A stretch of DNA of 64,000 nt from Cryphonectria parasitica EP155 (Eukaryota; Ascomycota; Sordariomycetes; Diaporthales; Cryphonectriaceae): assembly GCF_011745365.1 (NCBI RefSeq), contig NW_024468917.1, positions 682,001 to 746,000 of the forward strand, written 5' to 3'. How positions within the stretch are numbered: the stretch's first letter is position 1; each line of letters opens with the position of its first letter. The notes under the pieces are model-generated. The model was given only the letters and a program-made list of their open reading frames with translations. It was not told where the DNA came from and did no database searches. This document shows, one piece after another, positions 1 to 11,586 of the stretch. The position numbers and the translations under genes are program-made.

Positions 1-3000
1 GACTGGTGGTCCAAGAAAAAGAAAGGAAGCGAGAGACGGCCCAAAAGAGTGACTGGCTGAGTGAGAAAAAGGCACATAAAACTCGGGGGGGGGGGGGAAG
101 GAGGGCGACATGAAGCCTTCTTATACGCGTTCTGTGGCAACTCGGATCACTCCAGAAAAGAAGAGGGAAGTAACACAAAAAAGAACCTTAAAAATAAGAT
201 CGTTACTGTAATGAGACATGAGACACACGAGACTCTCACTCGAACGTGATCACAAGGACGGGTTTTGGAGGCCTAGGAATGAGAAGCGGGCGCGCCGGGG
301 CCGTTTATTCCATTCCGGAGCGCGGATTCCACGTACACAAAGCCCACGCCGAGAAGGTAAGGCAAGTCATCCAGAATTTTTGCTAGCAAGCCAATTTCTC
401 TACATGGATCTCGGCCGGTAGTCTGGAGTGTCTTGGTCCAATTATCAGATCTTTATTGCCTCATTCTCGGGGTTCCTGGTTGAGAACAACAAATCGCGGG
501 TGACGCGACTTTTCTTGGCTGGGGGGCAAAAGGCGACTGCTGCCGGACAGTTAGAGGCATCATTGCAGAATGTTTAGTGGGTCTGGTGATTTGCATTGGG
601 CACTGTGACGGAAAGCTCGCGAGTCTGTGGTTTCATTTCAGTAAGTTTTTTGCGGTGCGTTTTCGCGAATTGTCAGAGAAGCGTGTCTGCGTCTTCCTGT
701 TGACGTCTTGGTGTGAGATGATCGATACTTTGAGCATTCTGTGTCCGCGTTCCGAATAGGATACGCTATCATACGGCTTCTACTTAGTAGACAGTATGTA
801 CGTCTATAGCATCAAATTTCAGGTTACTCTGACGGAATGGGAAGGTGAATTTGCTGTGAGTGGTATCTTCGATATATGTATATATATATATTGGTTGAAG
901 ATGCTCCTGTCATAACCGAAGGAAAAAAGGAGGCCGTAATAGTCGATGCAGCTGTTGACTGGCCGAGAGTTCCAGCTACCCCTAACCCTAGCTCCATATT
1001 CGCTCCTGTGTCAGTTACATTCCTATTGTGCTTACAACGACAACAGGCTTCTGAGCCGCAGTGGCCGTGAAGTGCAGGTAAACAGCAATCTCACCATTTC
1101 GCTTTTTGATTTTTGTTCCTCTCCCTTTCTCTTTCCCTTTCTGTCTTCCTCTCTTTCTTTTCTTTCACAATTTCATTCTCTATTTAGTTGGCTCTGTGAG
1201 GTAGGACTGATAAGGTTGGCGCTTGGACCAGGCGGTGGGAACGTCTGGGTCCGCTGTGGACGGACAGGCGCCGCCGGGGGCAGTTGTCGTCCATACCATA
1301 TCCGATGTGCTTCCAGATTTGGCCCTGTCTTATAATGTCAGGCTTTTTTTTTTTTTTTTTTTTTTTTTTAGAGAGAGAGAGAGAAAAGGAAGAAAGAAAA
1401 GAAGAGAAAAGAAAAAGTAGGACGAAGAAGAAGAAAAAAAGAAGAAGAAAAGGAAGAGAAGAAAATAAGAAGAGAGAAAGAAAAAAAGGCAGAGAAAAGA
1501 AGCAGAAAACCAGCCAAAACCATGGTGCTTGCACATAGCGTGTTTGATTGTTGTGAATTTTACTCACTCTTTTTGCGTTTTGCAGATTGAGATTGAAGAA
1601 TACCAATGACGGCCAGAATTGAAGCTACGATACCAAACACAATCGTGCAGATGATATCTGGTGTCATCTGTCTGGACGCATCAGTGTCAGACAGCCTGGA
1701 CCTCGGCAAAACGTTTGAGGGTTGTATAAATGCACCTTTCGAGAAGATGATCGTTCAAACAGAATGAAAGGGCCCTGGTTCGAGCCCTTCTTTGCTTGAT
1801 CGGATTTCACCCTTTGCGGCACACTTAAGAAGAGAGTTATGTAGAAGGATGTGCGAAGGGACGCGGCGCGGAAATAGTGATGCAAGTTTCGGACATGCGC
1901 TTGCTGCATGTGAACAAGTGGGATAGGAAGGCAGTTTAGAATAGGACTGGACATTGATATGTTTATTTTTTTATTTTTTTGGAAATTGCTGCTGGTTTCG
2001 TAACATATCTTGCAATAACTTTTTCCAGTCTGCACGTTGCCAAATGTACTCTTCGAAATAGAGAAGAGGGCGGTCTGGTTTTATATTTGCCCTGTCTGTC
2101 ATGGTCATGAACAAGGCTTTGAGGAATTGAGACTACTTGCAGACACAAGGATCGGTCCCATGTTTAGCTCCCTGCATGCATGTAAGATTGTAATGGAGGG
2201 GTTCTGTTCAATCATGATAGATCAATCTCATGCCGAGCGTTTTGGGGAGGTACAAGCCACACCGGGTGGAGCATCGAGCCAAGACTGCTGGGCTGCGCGG
2301 CGAAGGTCAAAGTCCTCTGATCATGTCCCGCGAGAGAATAAGAAGAAAAAACCGCACTAGTGTAGCGAAATCTGACTATTGTGAAATGCTTCCAAATTCA
2401 GCAAGATTTCACACTCAGCGCATGCACTGTGGTTTAAAACAATAACCAAGCTGCACTTATAACAAACAGCTGCATAATAATATCAATAAAGTATTTACTC
2501 TCAACATACACTACAACACGACTGCGCATACAATTCTACTTTCGATTATTAATGAACAAAGTTTATCAAGGCTTGATTCTTTGATAAATCCTCTTTACTT
2601 TCTTGATTTTGTAATTTTATTTTTACCTGCTGATCACTTTCTGGGCATCAATGTGGCTTCGATTTCTAATGTATCTTGTCCTGACAGCTTCCCTTGTTGA
2701 GGGCCATGAGCTGTCCCGTATGGCTGGATCGCAGCCGCGTTCACAGGGTTTACCGACGCGCAGCTGACGATGTAGGCGCTTTCTGCGAGGTGATCCTCGT
2801 CAGATAAGAGAAAATTATGAGCGAGATCGCAGCTTCATTCGAGGTCTTATGCTTCCGCTAACATGGAGCAGGCTGAGACCTGATTTGATACAGATATCCA
2901 GGAGTCAAGCACTTTGTTAACTTGTCCGAAAATTGAGTAACTTTCCAACAAACATGGAGGACTGAATAAGGACAACTCGAATATATGTTCTATAATTCAG

Positions 3001-5094
3001 AGTTCTGATTGCTGTTCGTACAATGAATGGCTAAAAGCTGAATATAAGTAACAAAGATTGCTTTCCATGTGTGCCAAAGAGACAGGAGTTTCAGCCCAAA
3101 GGGTATATATATGCCTTTTGTTTAGCATTTGCACCTGTGAGGTGACAACGCAGCATAACAGCTTAACCAATCCTCTCATGATTCTCGTCATGGCAGAGAC
3201 TGAGTTTCGAAGATCCCCTTCACGTCCTTTTCGATCTTTCAGTCACAAGGACTTTTTGTAATTAATCAGAGCACAAGATCCGACCACCCTATACAATTCA
3301 GCACGTCTATTCAGCTGCATTGAGAATATATACTTACTGAACGGGGTGTGAAGCCCGATGTCTTGCGAGAGGGCAGTGCTTCATGGTATTTCAGTCGCGT
3401 GATAGCTATGTTGATAAGGCAATCAAAATGGGGACCCGGAATGGTGCAGATCAAGATTCGGTCGCTGATTGCAATCTCGGAGGGGTATACCTTGTGCATC
3501 ATCCCGATCTGGTAATGCCTCTCTCTCCTTTTGCTTGTGGGCATGTTTCGCATCTTGGTGGGTGCAATTTTGTTGGATCTAGATGCATTGTATTCTATAG
3601 TTTTGTGTGACCGAGATTGCATCTTGGATGGTGGCTGGTAGATGGTTTGGTAATTCGCTCACCCCGATCCGGTGAGGGTTTCTCATTCTCTCCGCAGCGA
3701 TGATTTTGCTGAAAGTGAGAAGAAAGATTTTACATATTGATGCATAACTCGAAGACTCAAAGGCTAGAGAGATGGAGTATAAATAAGTACAAATAAATGT
3801 GGATCGTAAACAGTGAGCTGGAATCAGACTGAGATTGAAATTAATAGCCTCGGAATCCAAAATCCAATTTCACCACTGAGGAGTCTATCTAGACTCTGTT
3901 ATTTATTAAGCAGTAGTGATGGAGGGCAAAATATGTCAGTGGAGATGAGACCCAGACGCTGGCTATGTTCTTGACATTGATCTCAAAGGGAAGTGAATTA
4001 TCTATCATGGTCAAATAGAATGCTCATCAAGGACTTGAGGATGGAAAGCTGCGGAGCAGCTTGCCATTTCTGAGAATATCACCAGATCTGAGCGCAGTGT
4101 GCTGGATGTGACGCATGCCTCTTGGGGGCAAGCATGATCACCACAGATTCACTCCGCTCTAGTAAGCGAGGCTAGTAGCTCGCTAGCCTTCCCGCCAGCC
4201 TTGCCCGCAGCCTCGGACAGGGCTCACGGTGATAGGGTGAGCTCTAGGATCGCTTTGAGCCTCCTCTCCACTAAATAGAAAATGCCACTCGATGCAAGAT
4301 TTATGTAACCCATATCAGCTCAATTCGTATGGTTATTATTTTTCAGTGCAATAGTCTGATTAATTTTGCTGCATGTAAAGCCTGATCAATTACACAGCAT
4401 GCTCACAAAAGATAGCACCCCCCCCCCCCCACCTTTTGAAGAAATAGGAGGGAAAGGAAGGAAGGGCTTGACAAGGAAAAGAAGAAAAAGGTTACGATCA
4501 GCTCTAAAGCAACTTAATCAGAGCCGCTCATCCGTCTGGCAGTATGATGATGATAAGTTATGCCTTATCTCACCCCGCCTCACGCGCCAACACACCACCT
4601 TGTCCCGTCCCCATCCTGTCTACCCCCAAGACCACTCCTAGAAAGACAGTATTTTTTTGAGGGGTTAAAGGATATGATATGCAAAAAGGCTCTTCGTTAG
4701 TTTGCATCACATATTCCAATGAAAAACCACGCATTTGTTTCAATGCAATAGAACCGCCTTTCTAGTTTTTGTGTGTTGCCATTTTAAAACTCTGCATTTT
4801 GAGACTAGTAATAGTATGTGTAAGTATGTATGTATGTGGCCTGTAGTAGTACTGTTGATCCCCATCCCAACGCCTCGCCAGAAATAAAGTGGAAAACGTG
4901 ATAAAAGAAGAAAAGGTTTCCCCGACCCCCTTTTCCCGAGAGATGCAATGCCATGATGCGACGCTGAATTCCACGATAAAATTTCAAGAAAATGCCAGGT
5001 GCTTGTCAGGCGTCAGCCCAGATTGAAACATGGAGAAAAAGAAATTTCCACAGTCAGTGGAAATTGTGGCAAGATTGAGTGAGCGCCAAAGAAG
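1..5094. other. Gene-free left flank
   Basis: No open frame here resembles a known protein, and none can be extended convincingly with fungal splice signals. The sequence is visibly less GC-rich than the genes to its right, most clearly near 2400-2650. It holds simple-sequence features: a G13 run at 85-97, an AT repeat near 882-893, a T26 run followed by about 140 bases of almost pure purine (1344-1510), and a C13 run at 4418-4430. Around 4166-4190 there are short overlapping inverted repeats built from GCGAG/CTCGC and GCTAG/CTAGC. A decayed transposon cannot be excluded, but I see no terminal repeats or protein remnants. Confidence 0.6.
1344..1510. repeat. T26 run followed by a long purine tract
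   Basis: A run of 26 T (1344-1369) passes directly into a GA repeat and then about 140 bases that are almost entirely A and G on the plus strand. The short frames across it, rich in Phe or Lys/Arg/Glu, are composition artefacts. Confidence 0.9.
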
Positions 5095-7998
5095 CTAGAC
5101 AGTCTCGTCTTCCACATCCGTCCACAACAGTTTGATGCTGTCTTTGTCCACCACTCGGTCCTTTGGCTTCTTTGGCTCCTTGATGGGTTCTGTCTGGTTC
5201 GGCTGGAGGCTTGGGTTGTCCGCCGAGTTGGGTTTGACCGTCGTCCTGCCCGAGATGGCCACGCTTCTGACGCGCTGGCTCAGAGGCAGCGAGTACTTCA
5301 GAACGCCCTTGATGATCAGGTCGAACTCATCCTGAAGGATCCGCTCCCAGCGCTCTGGACCACCCATGGTGCCGTTGCCCGGCTTCAGGAGTCTCACCTC
5401 GCCAGTAGAGGCAGACACACCCTGGTTGAAGAAGGAGCCCTCGAAAGAGAGCGAGCTGTCGAGGCGGCCAATGGTGCCAAGGCGCATGTTCGGAGCTGTA
5501 TCTTCCACCGGTTCCTCCGCGTCCGGACGGCGTGATCCATCGCCTCCCCAGGTGCCATCTGGGTTCTGGCCGTCTTTGAGATTCAGCCATCCGGAAGTCG
5601 TTCCTGCATGCGGTGACTTGGCGAACACCTCAATGTCGGCCTGATCCACCACAACGACAACAACATTCGGGTTGTGAGCCCTCACAGACAGGTCAAACAT
5701 GAGCTCCGACTCGCTGGCGATGACGGTGTTGATGCTCTGGAGCTCGACGTCGGTCAGCGGCTGCGAGGTGGCAAACATAAACCCGATCGCCCCCGAGACG
5801 ACGAGCAGCAGCATGACAGTAAGGACCAGACAGCTGGCGAACCGATTCAGCATCGAAGGGTTGCGCCGGTAGCTCTGGTCCTCGAGCGCGCGGATCGATA
5901 CCGGAGCCCGGCGGTTCCTGTTTCTCGCAGTCCGCACAGTACCGCTGTGGAGCAGAGGCGTTCCCTCATCGTCCGCTCCGGTCGTATCGTCCAGGTCATA
6001 ATTGGCCGAGTGCTGCCCTCGCTTCGACGTCGCAGCCAGCTTCCCAGCGCTGAGAAACCTCGGGCTCGGCGGCCCGCTTGACTGCCGCAGGGTGTTGGTC
6101 GAGAACTTGGAGCGTGGTGCTGACGTGTTGCTGACGTGGAATGGAGCGTCGTTGTCGAAGAGTGACGTGTGCCCGTTCGAGCCGCCGCGACCGTATCGAC
6201 TATAATGATGGTGGTGCACACGACTTGTCCCCCGGCCGGAGCCTGGATTTGTCCGAACGCTACCCTTGCCCTCTTCGTCTGCCATCGCGCCCTCGTTTCC
6301 GCTGCTGTTGAAGGTGTTGACGAACTTCATGTTCTTCTTCAGCGCACTCGGGCCGCCATTGTCCATGATGTTGCTGAGTGAGCGTAGCCCGCCCCTGTCG
6401 ACTTGACTGATCATGGAGGTCGCGCTTGGGGTTCTGGAGTGATACCTCCTCGGGCGATCGCTGACATCTGGGGGATTCGAGTCGTAGACAAACGTCTCCT
6501 CGGAGTCTGAGCTGTCTACTTCATGGACAGCGCTGGCAATCTTTGCCTCGAAGATGTCTGCCTTGGATGAAGCTGTGCGGGGTTTTGTTAGCAGGTTGGA
6601 CACGGTATTTCGACCCAGGCCGCCTCGTGTGTTGGGCACAGAGGACCGCCGCGGGCTCGGCAACTCATCATTGTACGTGCTCTGGGCACATGGTTTGGTC
6701 GGCGAGATCAGTGCATCCGTCGTTGAGGAGACTGATCGCATCGACTGATGATGCCGTAGCCTTGGGGCGTGAACTGTAGCAGCAGACGAAACATAAAAAG
6801 ATGGCTCACCGGTGCCAGATCCGACAGTGGGTTTCCTGTTCGTCTTCTTCTTTTCCTTCTTGGGCCGTATGGTTTCCGAGCTTGGCTTATTCCTAAGGGT
6901 GCCGTTTGGGCCTTCTTTCATGCTCGTCGGGGCGAGTGAGACCTGGGGGATGGATGCGACTGTTTCCGTCTCCACCGTCATGTGCTGGGTGGACCCTTCT
7001 GATGGCTTGGCCTTGCCGGCGATCGTCTTCACCGACACGCTTGACTGCCGCGAGGCCAGGGTGGGAGGCACGCTGGTAGGCGCTGGCCTCCTGTCTCCTC
7101 CTCCCTTGACGCTCCCGCTGTCACTGCCGCTGTCATTGTTGCCTCCTCCTGCGCGCTTCCATGCCTTGGGGGTTGGGAAATCGAAGAGGTCGATCTGGGA
7201 CCCCGTCTCGGAGGCGGCACTGTCGTCCATCTTCTCCAGCATGCTCTCTGTGTGCTGTGGAGATGCCAGAGGACTAGCCTCCTGCACTGTTTCCAAGGTA
7301 GCCGTACTGTTATTATTTGTGTTGGTGCCACGGGCAGGTGTTCTCATTCCAGGGTGTAGGTGTGCCTCGTCACCGTCGGAGTCGCTCTGGGCAGGCTCGA
7401 GCTGTTGTTGCTGGGGCAGCTGGGGGGACGAGCGCTGGACCTGGATGGAGGGGGGCTCCTGTTCAGACCTGCGCGGCGGTGGCGGTAGGCTTGTTTGGCC
7501 TGGTACTGGAGGGGGAGAGCGTAGTCGTGGAGAGACGGGCCAACGGGGCGACTCTCTCAGGTGCTCAGCGTGTATGGGAGATTTCTGGGGTCCCGAGACG
7601 CGTGTGCTCGAATCGGTTGCGATGGGCCCCAGCTTCGGGGTGGTGGCGGTAGATATCCTGCCGGAGGAGTAGGAGGGAGAGGAGGGAGCGGGCGCTGAAG
7701 GTTTCGAGGATCGCGAGGGACTCGTGTCCTGTGGGCTGCCCTTTCGAGATCTGGCAGAGTTGGCCGGGGTAGATGCGGGCTTGGTGGATCCAGAGCGCCC
7801 CAACGGCCTGTCTGGTGAGGTCTCTCGCGAGCTCAAGGGGGAGGAGGTGCGCGAGACAGAGCTTGGTGCTGGGTGCTGGGTGCTAGAGTCGAGCTTTATT
7901 GTGGAGGCGCCCGACGATGATTCGCGGTTGGGGCGGGATGCCAGTGGTGCGTTGGCGGTGGGATCGCTGCCAGTCGCCTTGTCCGCTTTCGTGTCCAT
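5095..7998 (-). CDS. vac7: Vac7-like vacuolar membrane protein
   Basis: Single-exon gene for about 967 residues. Vac7 is a vacuolar membrane activator of the Fab1 PI3P 5-kinase, controlling PI(3,5)P2, vacuole size and fission. The N-terminal roughly 700 residues are disordered, rich in Ser/Pro/Thr. They include a block near residue 500 (KADIFEAKIASAVHEVD followed by SSDSEETFVY) that I recognise from fungal Vac7 proteins. One hydrophobic segment lies at about residues 718-742 (LVLTVMLLLVVSGAIGFMF), followed by a roughly 225-residue folded C-terminal part, expected to be lumenal. The first in-frame ATG is at 7998; open frame further upstream has no ATG. The mRNA has 19 A just before GATG. Yeast Vac7 is about 1,165 residues, so the length fits. 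Assignment is by motif and architecture, not alignment. Confidence 0.82.
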   Translation of the reverse strand: MDTKADKATGSDPTANAPLASRPNRESSSGASTIKLDSSTQHPAPSSVSRTSSPLSSRETSPDRPLGRSGSTKPASTPANSARSRKGSPQDTSPSRSSKPSAPAPSSPSYSSGRISTATTPKLGPIATDSSTRVSGPQKSPIHAEHLRESPRWPVSPRLRSPPPVPGQTSLPPPPRRSEQEPPSIQVQRSSPQLPQQQQLEPAQSDSDGDEAHLHPGMRTPARGTNTNNNSTATLETVQEASPLASPQHTESMLEKMDDSAASETGSQIDLFDFPTPKAWKRAGGGNNDSGSDSGSVKGGGDRRPAPTSVPPTLASRQSSVSVKTIAGKAKPSEGSTQHMTVETETVASIPQVSLAPTSMKEGPNGTLRNKPSSETIRPKKEKKKTNRKPTVGSGTGEPSFYVSSAATVHAPRLRHHQSMRSVSSTTDALISPTKPCAQSTYNDELPSPRRSSVPNTRGGLGRNTVSNLLTKPRTASSKADIFEAKIASAVHEVDSSDSEETFVYDSNPPDVSDRPRRYHSRTPSATSMISQVDRGGLRSLSNIMDNGGPSALKKNMKFVNTFNSSGNEGAMADEEGKGSVRTNPGSGRGTSRVHHHHYSRYGRGGSNGHTSLFDNDAPFHVSNTSAPRSKFSTNTLRQSSGPPSPRFLSAGKLAATSKRGQHSANYDLDDTTGADDEGTPLLHSGTVRTARNRNRRAPVSIRALEDQSYRRNPSMLNRFASCLVLTVMLLLVVSGAIGFMFATSQPLTDVELQSINTVIASESELMFDLSVRAHNPNVVVVVVDQADIEVFAKSPHAGTTSGWLNLKDGQNPDGTWGGDGSRRPDAEEPVEDTAPNMRLGTIGRLDSSLSFEGSFFNQGVSASTGEVRLLKPGNGTMGGPERWERILQDEFDLIIKGVLKYSLPLSQRVRSVAISGRTTVKPNSADNPSLQPNQTEPIKEPKKPKDRVVDKDSIKLLWTDVEDETV

Positions 7999-8018
7999 CT
8001 TTTTTTTTTTTTTTTTTT
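7999..8018 (-). promoter_or_regulatory. Poly-A leader abutting the vac7 start codon
   Basis: On the coding strand 19 consecutive A are separated by one G from the start ATG at 7998. It lies in the presumed 5' untranslated region. A role in binding poly(A)-binding protein is inference only. Confidence 0.5.
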
Positions 8019-9000
8019 GCTTCTCTTCCTTCTTTTCTTTTCTTGCGGAAGCAGAGGAATGGAGCGCTACCAAAAAGAGACCATCCGAAGGGATTCAGTG
8101 CGGCGGGCGGCAGGTGAGGAATGAAGGGATCGCCTGGGCCGTGGGAATGTCTCAACGGCTTGGTGATGAATCAACGACGATGATTTGTCGCAGAGGCGTA
8201 TTCATGGCTGGAGTCAAACGCGCGAGTGGCCAGTGGGCGTGAGGCATGTAATCGTGGCCAGCGCTGATTCCCCGTCGTGCTCGCTGCCCCGTACCCCGTC
8301 GTGCCAGTCCGAAACCTGTAGGGACGCTGCGGCAAAATGCAAAAAGAAAAAGTCGTCTAGTCGTGTGGGCCGCGTAGATGGAGTCAACAGCGAAGAGCGG
8401 AAGCAGATCTGCCCCAGATTGATTATGCAGCTGCTGCAGCGACAGCAACGGCTCGCATACGTCTGCTCTGGGGTAAAATTCTCAAAGTGGAGACGTGAAG
8501 AAAAAGAAGAGAGAAAAGAGAAGAAATCTAAAGACCTGAGAAGGCGTCGTGTAAAAAGGGCTGTTTTGTTGCGAAAAATTCAGGTTGTAAAAAGATTGCA
8601 GGATGGGTTTGTCTTTGGAGGAGAAAAGTGTTTGGGTGGTGGTGACGGGCTCTCGGGTGGTGAGGTCACTCTGATCCAGAAGCGACGAGGTCGGCTGCCC
8701 GTGTTGGAACTAACAGGGTTTGGGGAGAAGGAAGGGGAGGGTGGGGGATCGTTGTTGTGGCAGCTTGATCTGCACTGCTGTGATGTGATGGCGGGCACCA
8801 GTGACAAGACGGCCGAGAAATTCGGTAAACTTGATTGTGTGGTGATGTGTCGTATCTGCGTACTGACCAGAATAATAGGAAGGGGATACGTCGAGGTGTC
8901 AGGTGGGCAGACTGTGTCCAGATTTTGATGAACGACACACACACAAGACAAGAGGCAGAGATGACGGGGCAGGATGGGGATGGATGTACAATACTGCAGC

Positions 9001-9260
9001 AGTACGTACATAGTATAGTACTATGGTTAGGTGTGCAAGGTTGGGCTTCATTCTGCCTACTATGTATTCTGGTACTTAGTGCCTTGTACCACGCTCGGTT
9101 CTTGGGGGAGGAGGTGCCAAGGCCCAGTGCCGGGGGGCAAATCAGCATGGGCAGTGCAGCCTGTTGGTCATTACAGTACTATGGTACCGCAGTGCCTGCT
9201 TGGTTTTCGCATGTCGCCATGTAGCACAGTACTAAGGTACTGTGGCGCAACATAGTACGT
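9001..9260. repeat. Cluster of GTAC/TAGTAC palindromic motifs
   Basis: Within 260 bases there are at least four copies of TAGTAC or its complement GTACTA, an ACTATGGTA nonamer at 9178-9186, and a perfect hairpin at 9225-9244 with arms CACAGTAC and GTACTGTG around TAAG. Confidence 0.7.
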
Positions 9261-9818
9261 GGCACAGGTAAATGGGAGGTAGGAGGACGGCAAGGATAAT
9301 CCGTGCTGTTCTGATTCCGGCAGGCTGTCCCGGATTGGACGGGACAAGGGTATACCCGTCAGGGGCAGCGAACAGGTGGCTTCGCACAAAAACATGGGCG
9401 CCCATTCGAGAGGATGGAATGGCAGAGAGTAAAAGTGAGTGTTGGCAGCCCAAAGACCCAGTTGGGAATCAACGGTGGAACAAAACGAATTTCCATGCCT
9501 CATTATTCATAATTTTGATCTTCTGATATACTACTTTGCGGTCCCGCACCGTAGTACTGACTACTATGGTACAACAGTAAGTGGATAGGTGGTAATTAAT
9601 GGTACATGGGCAAACGTTTCTTCTTCTACTGGCCGCAGCAACAGCATCACATGCTAGCAGCAAAATATTGGGGTGCAAGATCCAGTCCCTCTCTTTTTTT
9701 CTTTTTTTTCCTTCTTTTTTTCTTCTTTCAAACTCCTTACGTACCCATTACTATACTTGCTACGTATGTTCTGTCGCATGCGGCAGAACAATAACCACTA
9801 GCGACAAGGACATGGCAG

Positions 9819-9820
<2 letters not shown>

Positions 9821-9849
<29 letters not shown>
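9821..9849. repeat. T29 homopolymer
   Basis: Twenty-nine consecutive T. It could mark the poly-A end of a minus-strand retroposed sequence, but I could not find flanking target-site duplications, so it is listed only as a homopolymer. Confidence 0.9.
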
Positions 9850-10150
9850 GGTTGGATAACCATTCTCACTGTTCGGGATGGACGGATGGACTCTGTGACT
9901 TTTCACCTCGAGCCAGTCGTCCAAAAGGACGCATCGCGCGCGGCATTTCCTCGTCCGTCAAGGGACAGCACTACAGAATAGAGTGACTTTCGAATTGGCA
10001 GTGGGTATGTAGTATAACTCTGTAGCGCCGAAATAAACCTCCCGTACTTGTAGAACACAAGAAGTTCCAGCCGTACCTGAATCCTTCCAAAGAGAGGCTG
10101 GCAGCCCGAGGTGGTTGTGCTGCCGACCCAGTAGAAACTGAGTTCATCCG

Positions 10151-10164
10151 CCCCCCCCCCCCCC
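10151..10164. repeat. C14 homopolymer
   Basis: Fourteen C followed shortly by an A run, in noncoding sequence. Confidence 0.9.
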
Positions 10165-11538
10165 AACCAAAAAAAAAAAAAACTAAAACAAACATGGGCA
10201 ATACAGAGTGACATTTTCGATACCACGTTGGAAAGAGGAGAGAGTTACTGCATGTGTGTACTATGGTATGTACGTACCGTAGCACTACAAGCTGTTAGTT
10301 GGTAGTGAGTTGTAGAGTGCCCACCCTCGGCATGAAAGAAGGGCGATACCCGCCGTCTCACCAGATTTTTGCCCTGTCTCATCGTACCTTTCCCTCCCAC
10401 TGGGTCTCGCCCGGACGTTTTGTTCCCCTAGCAGGTTTTGAGCCACTGTCGCGGTTGTTCCCCCAAGGCCCCCTCTCCTTCCTCTCCCCCCATTCCCGCC
10501 TTTCCTGGGCTTCAGCCCTGCCCGAGCGACACACAGCCCTCCCCTTGTTTCCATCCGCCTTCGAATTCCTTCTGCAGCTCCACCTCGCCCCCCACCCCAT
10601 CGCCCGCCCGCCCGTCCACAGTGTGGTTTGGAATCACATCATCCACCCACCCCGTCGCCGTCGGCTCTTTTTCGTTCTGCCAACGCTGCCGAGGTCGTCC
10701 TCCTGCCTATGCTAGGTACCATAGTACATTGAGTACTTATTTGACTACTTATGTAAACAGGGAACATATCAAAGAGGCCAACGAGAAATGTGTGAGAGAG
10801 AGAGAGAGGGGGGAAGGGTGCCCAAGAGAGGATTTCTCTCGTCGCGGTCATGCGGCCCAAATCTCGCACCAGGGCTCTCGATCTCGTTACCGATCTGGAC
10901 CGATCTGTTCCTCTGGTCACGAGGTCAAGAAATGCGCATCCCCCCTAAGAGAGGGAGCTGACAAGACCCCCATCAGAAGAGTTGGGCAAATGAGTCAGAT
11001 CTTGAAAGATGACGTGCAGGACTGTTGTCGCACTCTATCTCTTCCCCAAGAATATCATTACCATCACAGCATGTATGCACAGTAACAGTAGCATCAGCAG
11101 TTATAAGCGACGGCCTGACGAGGCGCACAGCCTGTGATGGGGGCCAGGAACCGACAGAAAGATGGGCAGCCACCCGGGCACCCAAAATAGGAACCACCTT
11201 TTATGCTATCACAGGCGTGTCCCACCTCTTCTGGCTGGGGCATCTCAGCTCAGCGCCATTGAATCAACCACCTTTCGTCGATGTGACAGTGATAGTGACG
11301 GGGACAGGAGCTGGCAATCGTGAAGGGGGTAAAGCTCATCAGGCCTCAGGCACAGCCGGCACTCCCACTTCTTTGATTTCTGGGACCAGCTGCAGCCTAC
11401 CTGGCTCCTCGAAACGTGGTGAAATTCCTTCAGGATCATGTACTAAGACTATAGGGCACATTTGTCCCTCTTTCCTGCTCCTCCTCCTCCTCCATTCATC
11501 CTCCGAATTACATGCTTGTCTCCCGAGCGCGAGTGTGA

Positions 11539-11544
<6 letters not shown>

Positions 11545-11585
<41 letters not shown>
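11545..11585. repeat. GA dinucleotide microsatellite
   Basis: About 20 uninterrupted GA units in noncoding DNA. Confidence 0.9.

Positions 11586-11586
<1 letters not shown>

Noticed and set aside
1741..1800. GGTTCGAGCCC, a possible tRNA B box near 1776
   Set aside because: The flanking bases do not form a T-arm stem and no acceptor, D or anticodon arm can be drawn. Other GGTTCGA-like words near 14810, 15715 and 19530 fail the same test.
6812..7672. 286-codon plus-strand frame opposite vac7
   Set aside because: Antisense shadow of a real gene with biased codon use; the opposite strand has the conserved Vac7 motifs.
10438..11546. Overlapping 215- and 173-codon plus-strand frames
   Set aside because: Ser/Pro/Thr- and Arg-rich composition from CT- and GA-rich DNA; not conserved in any way I can see.
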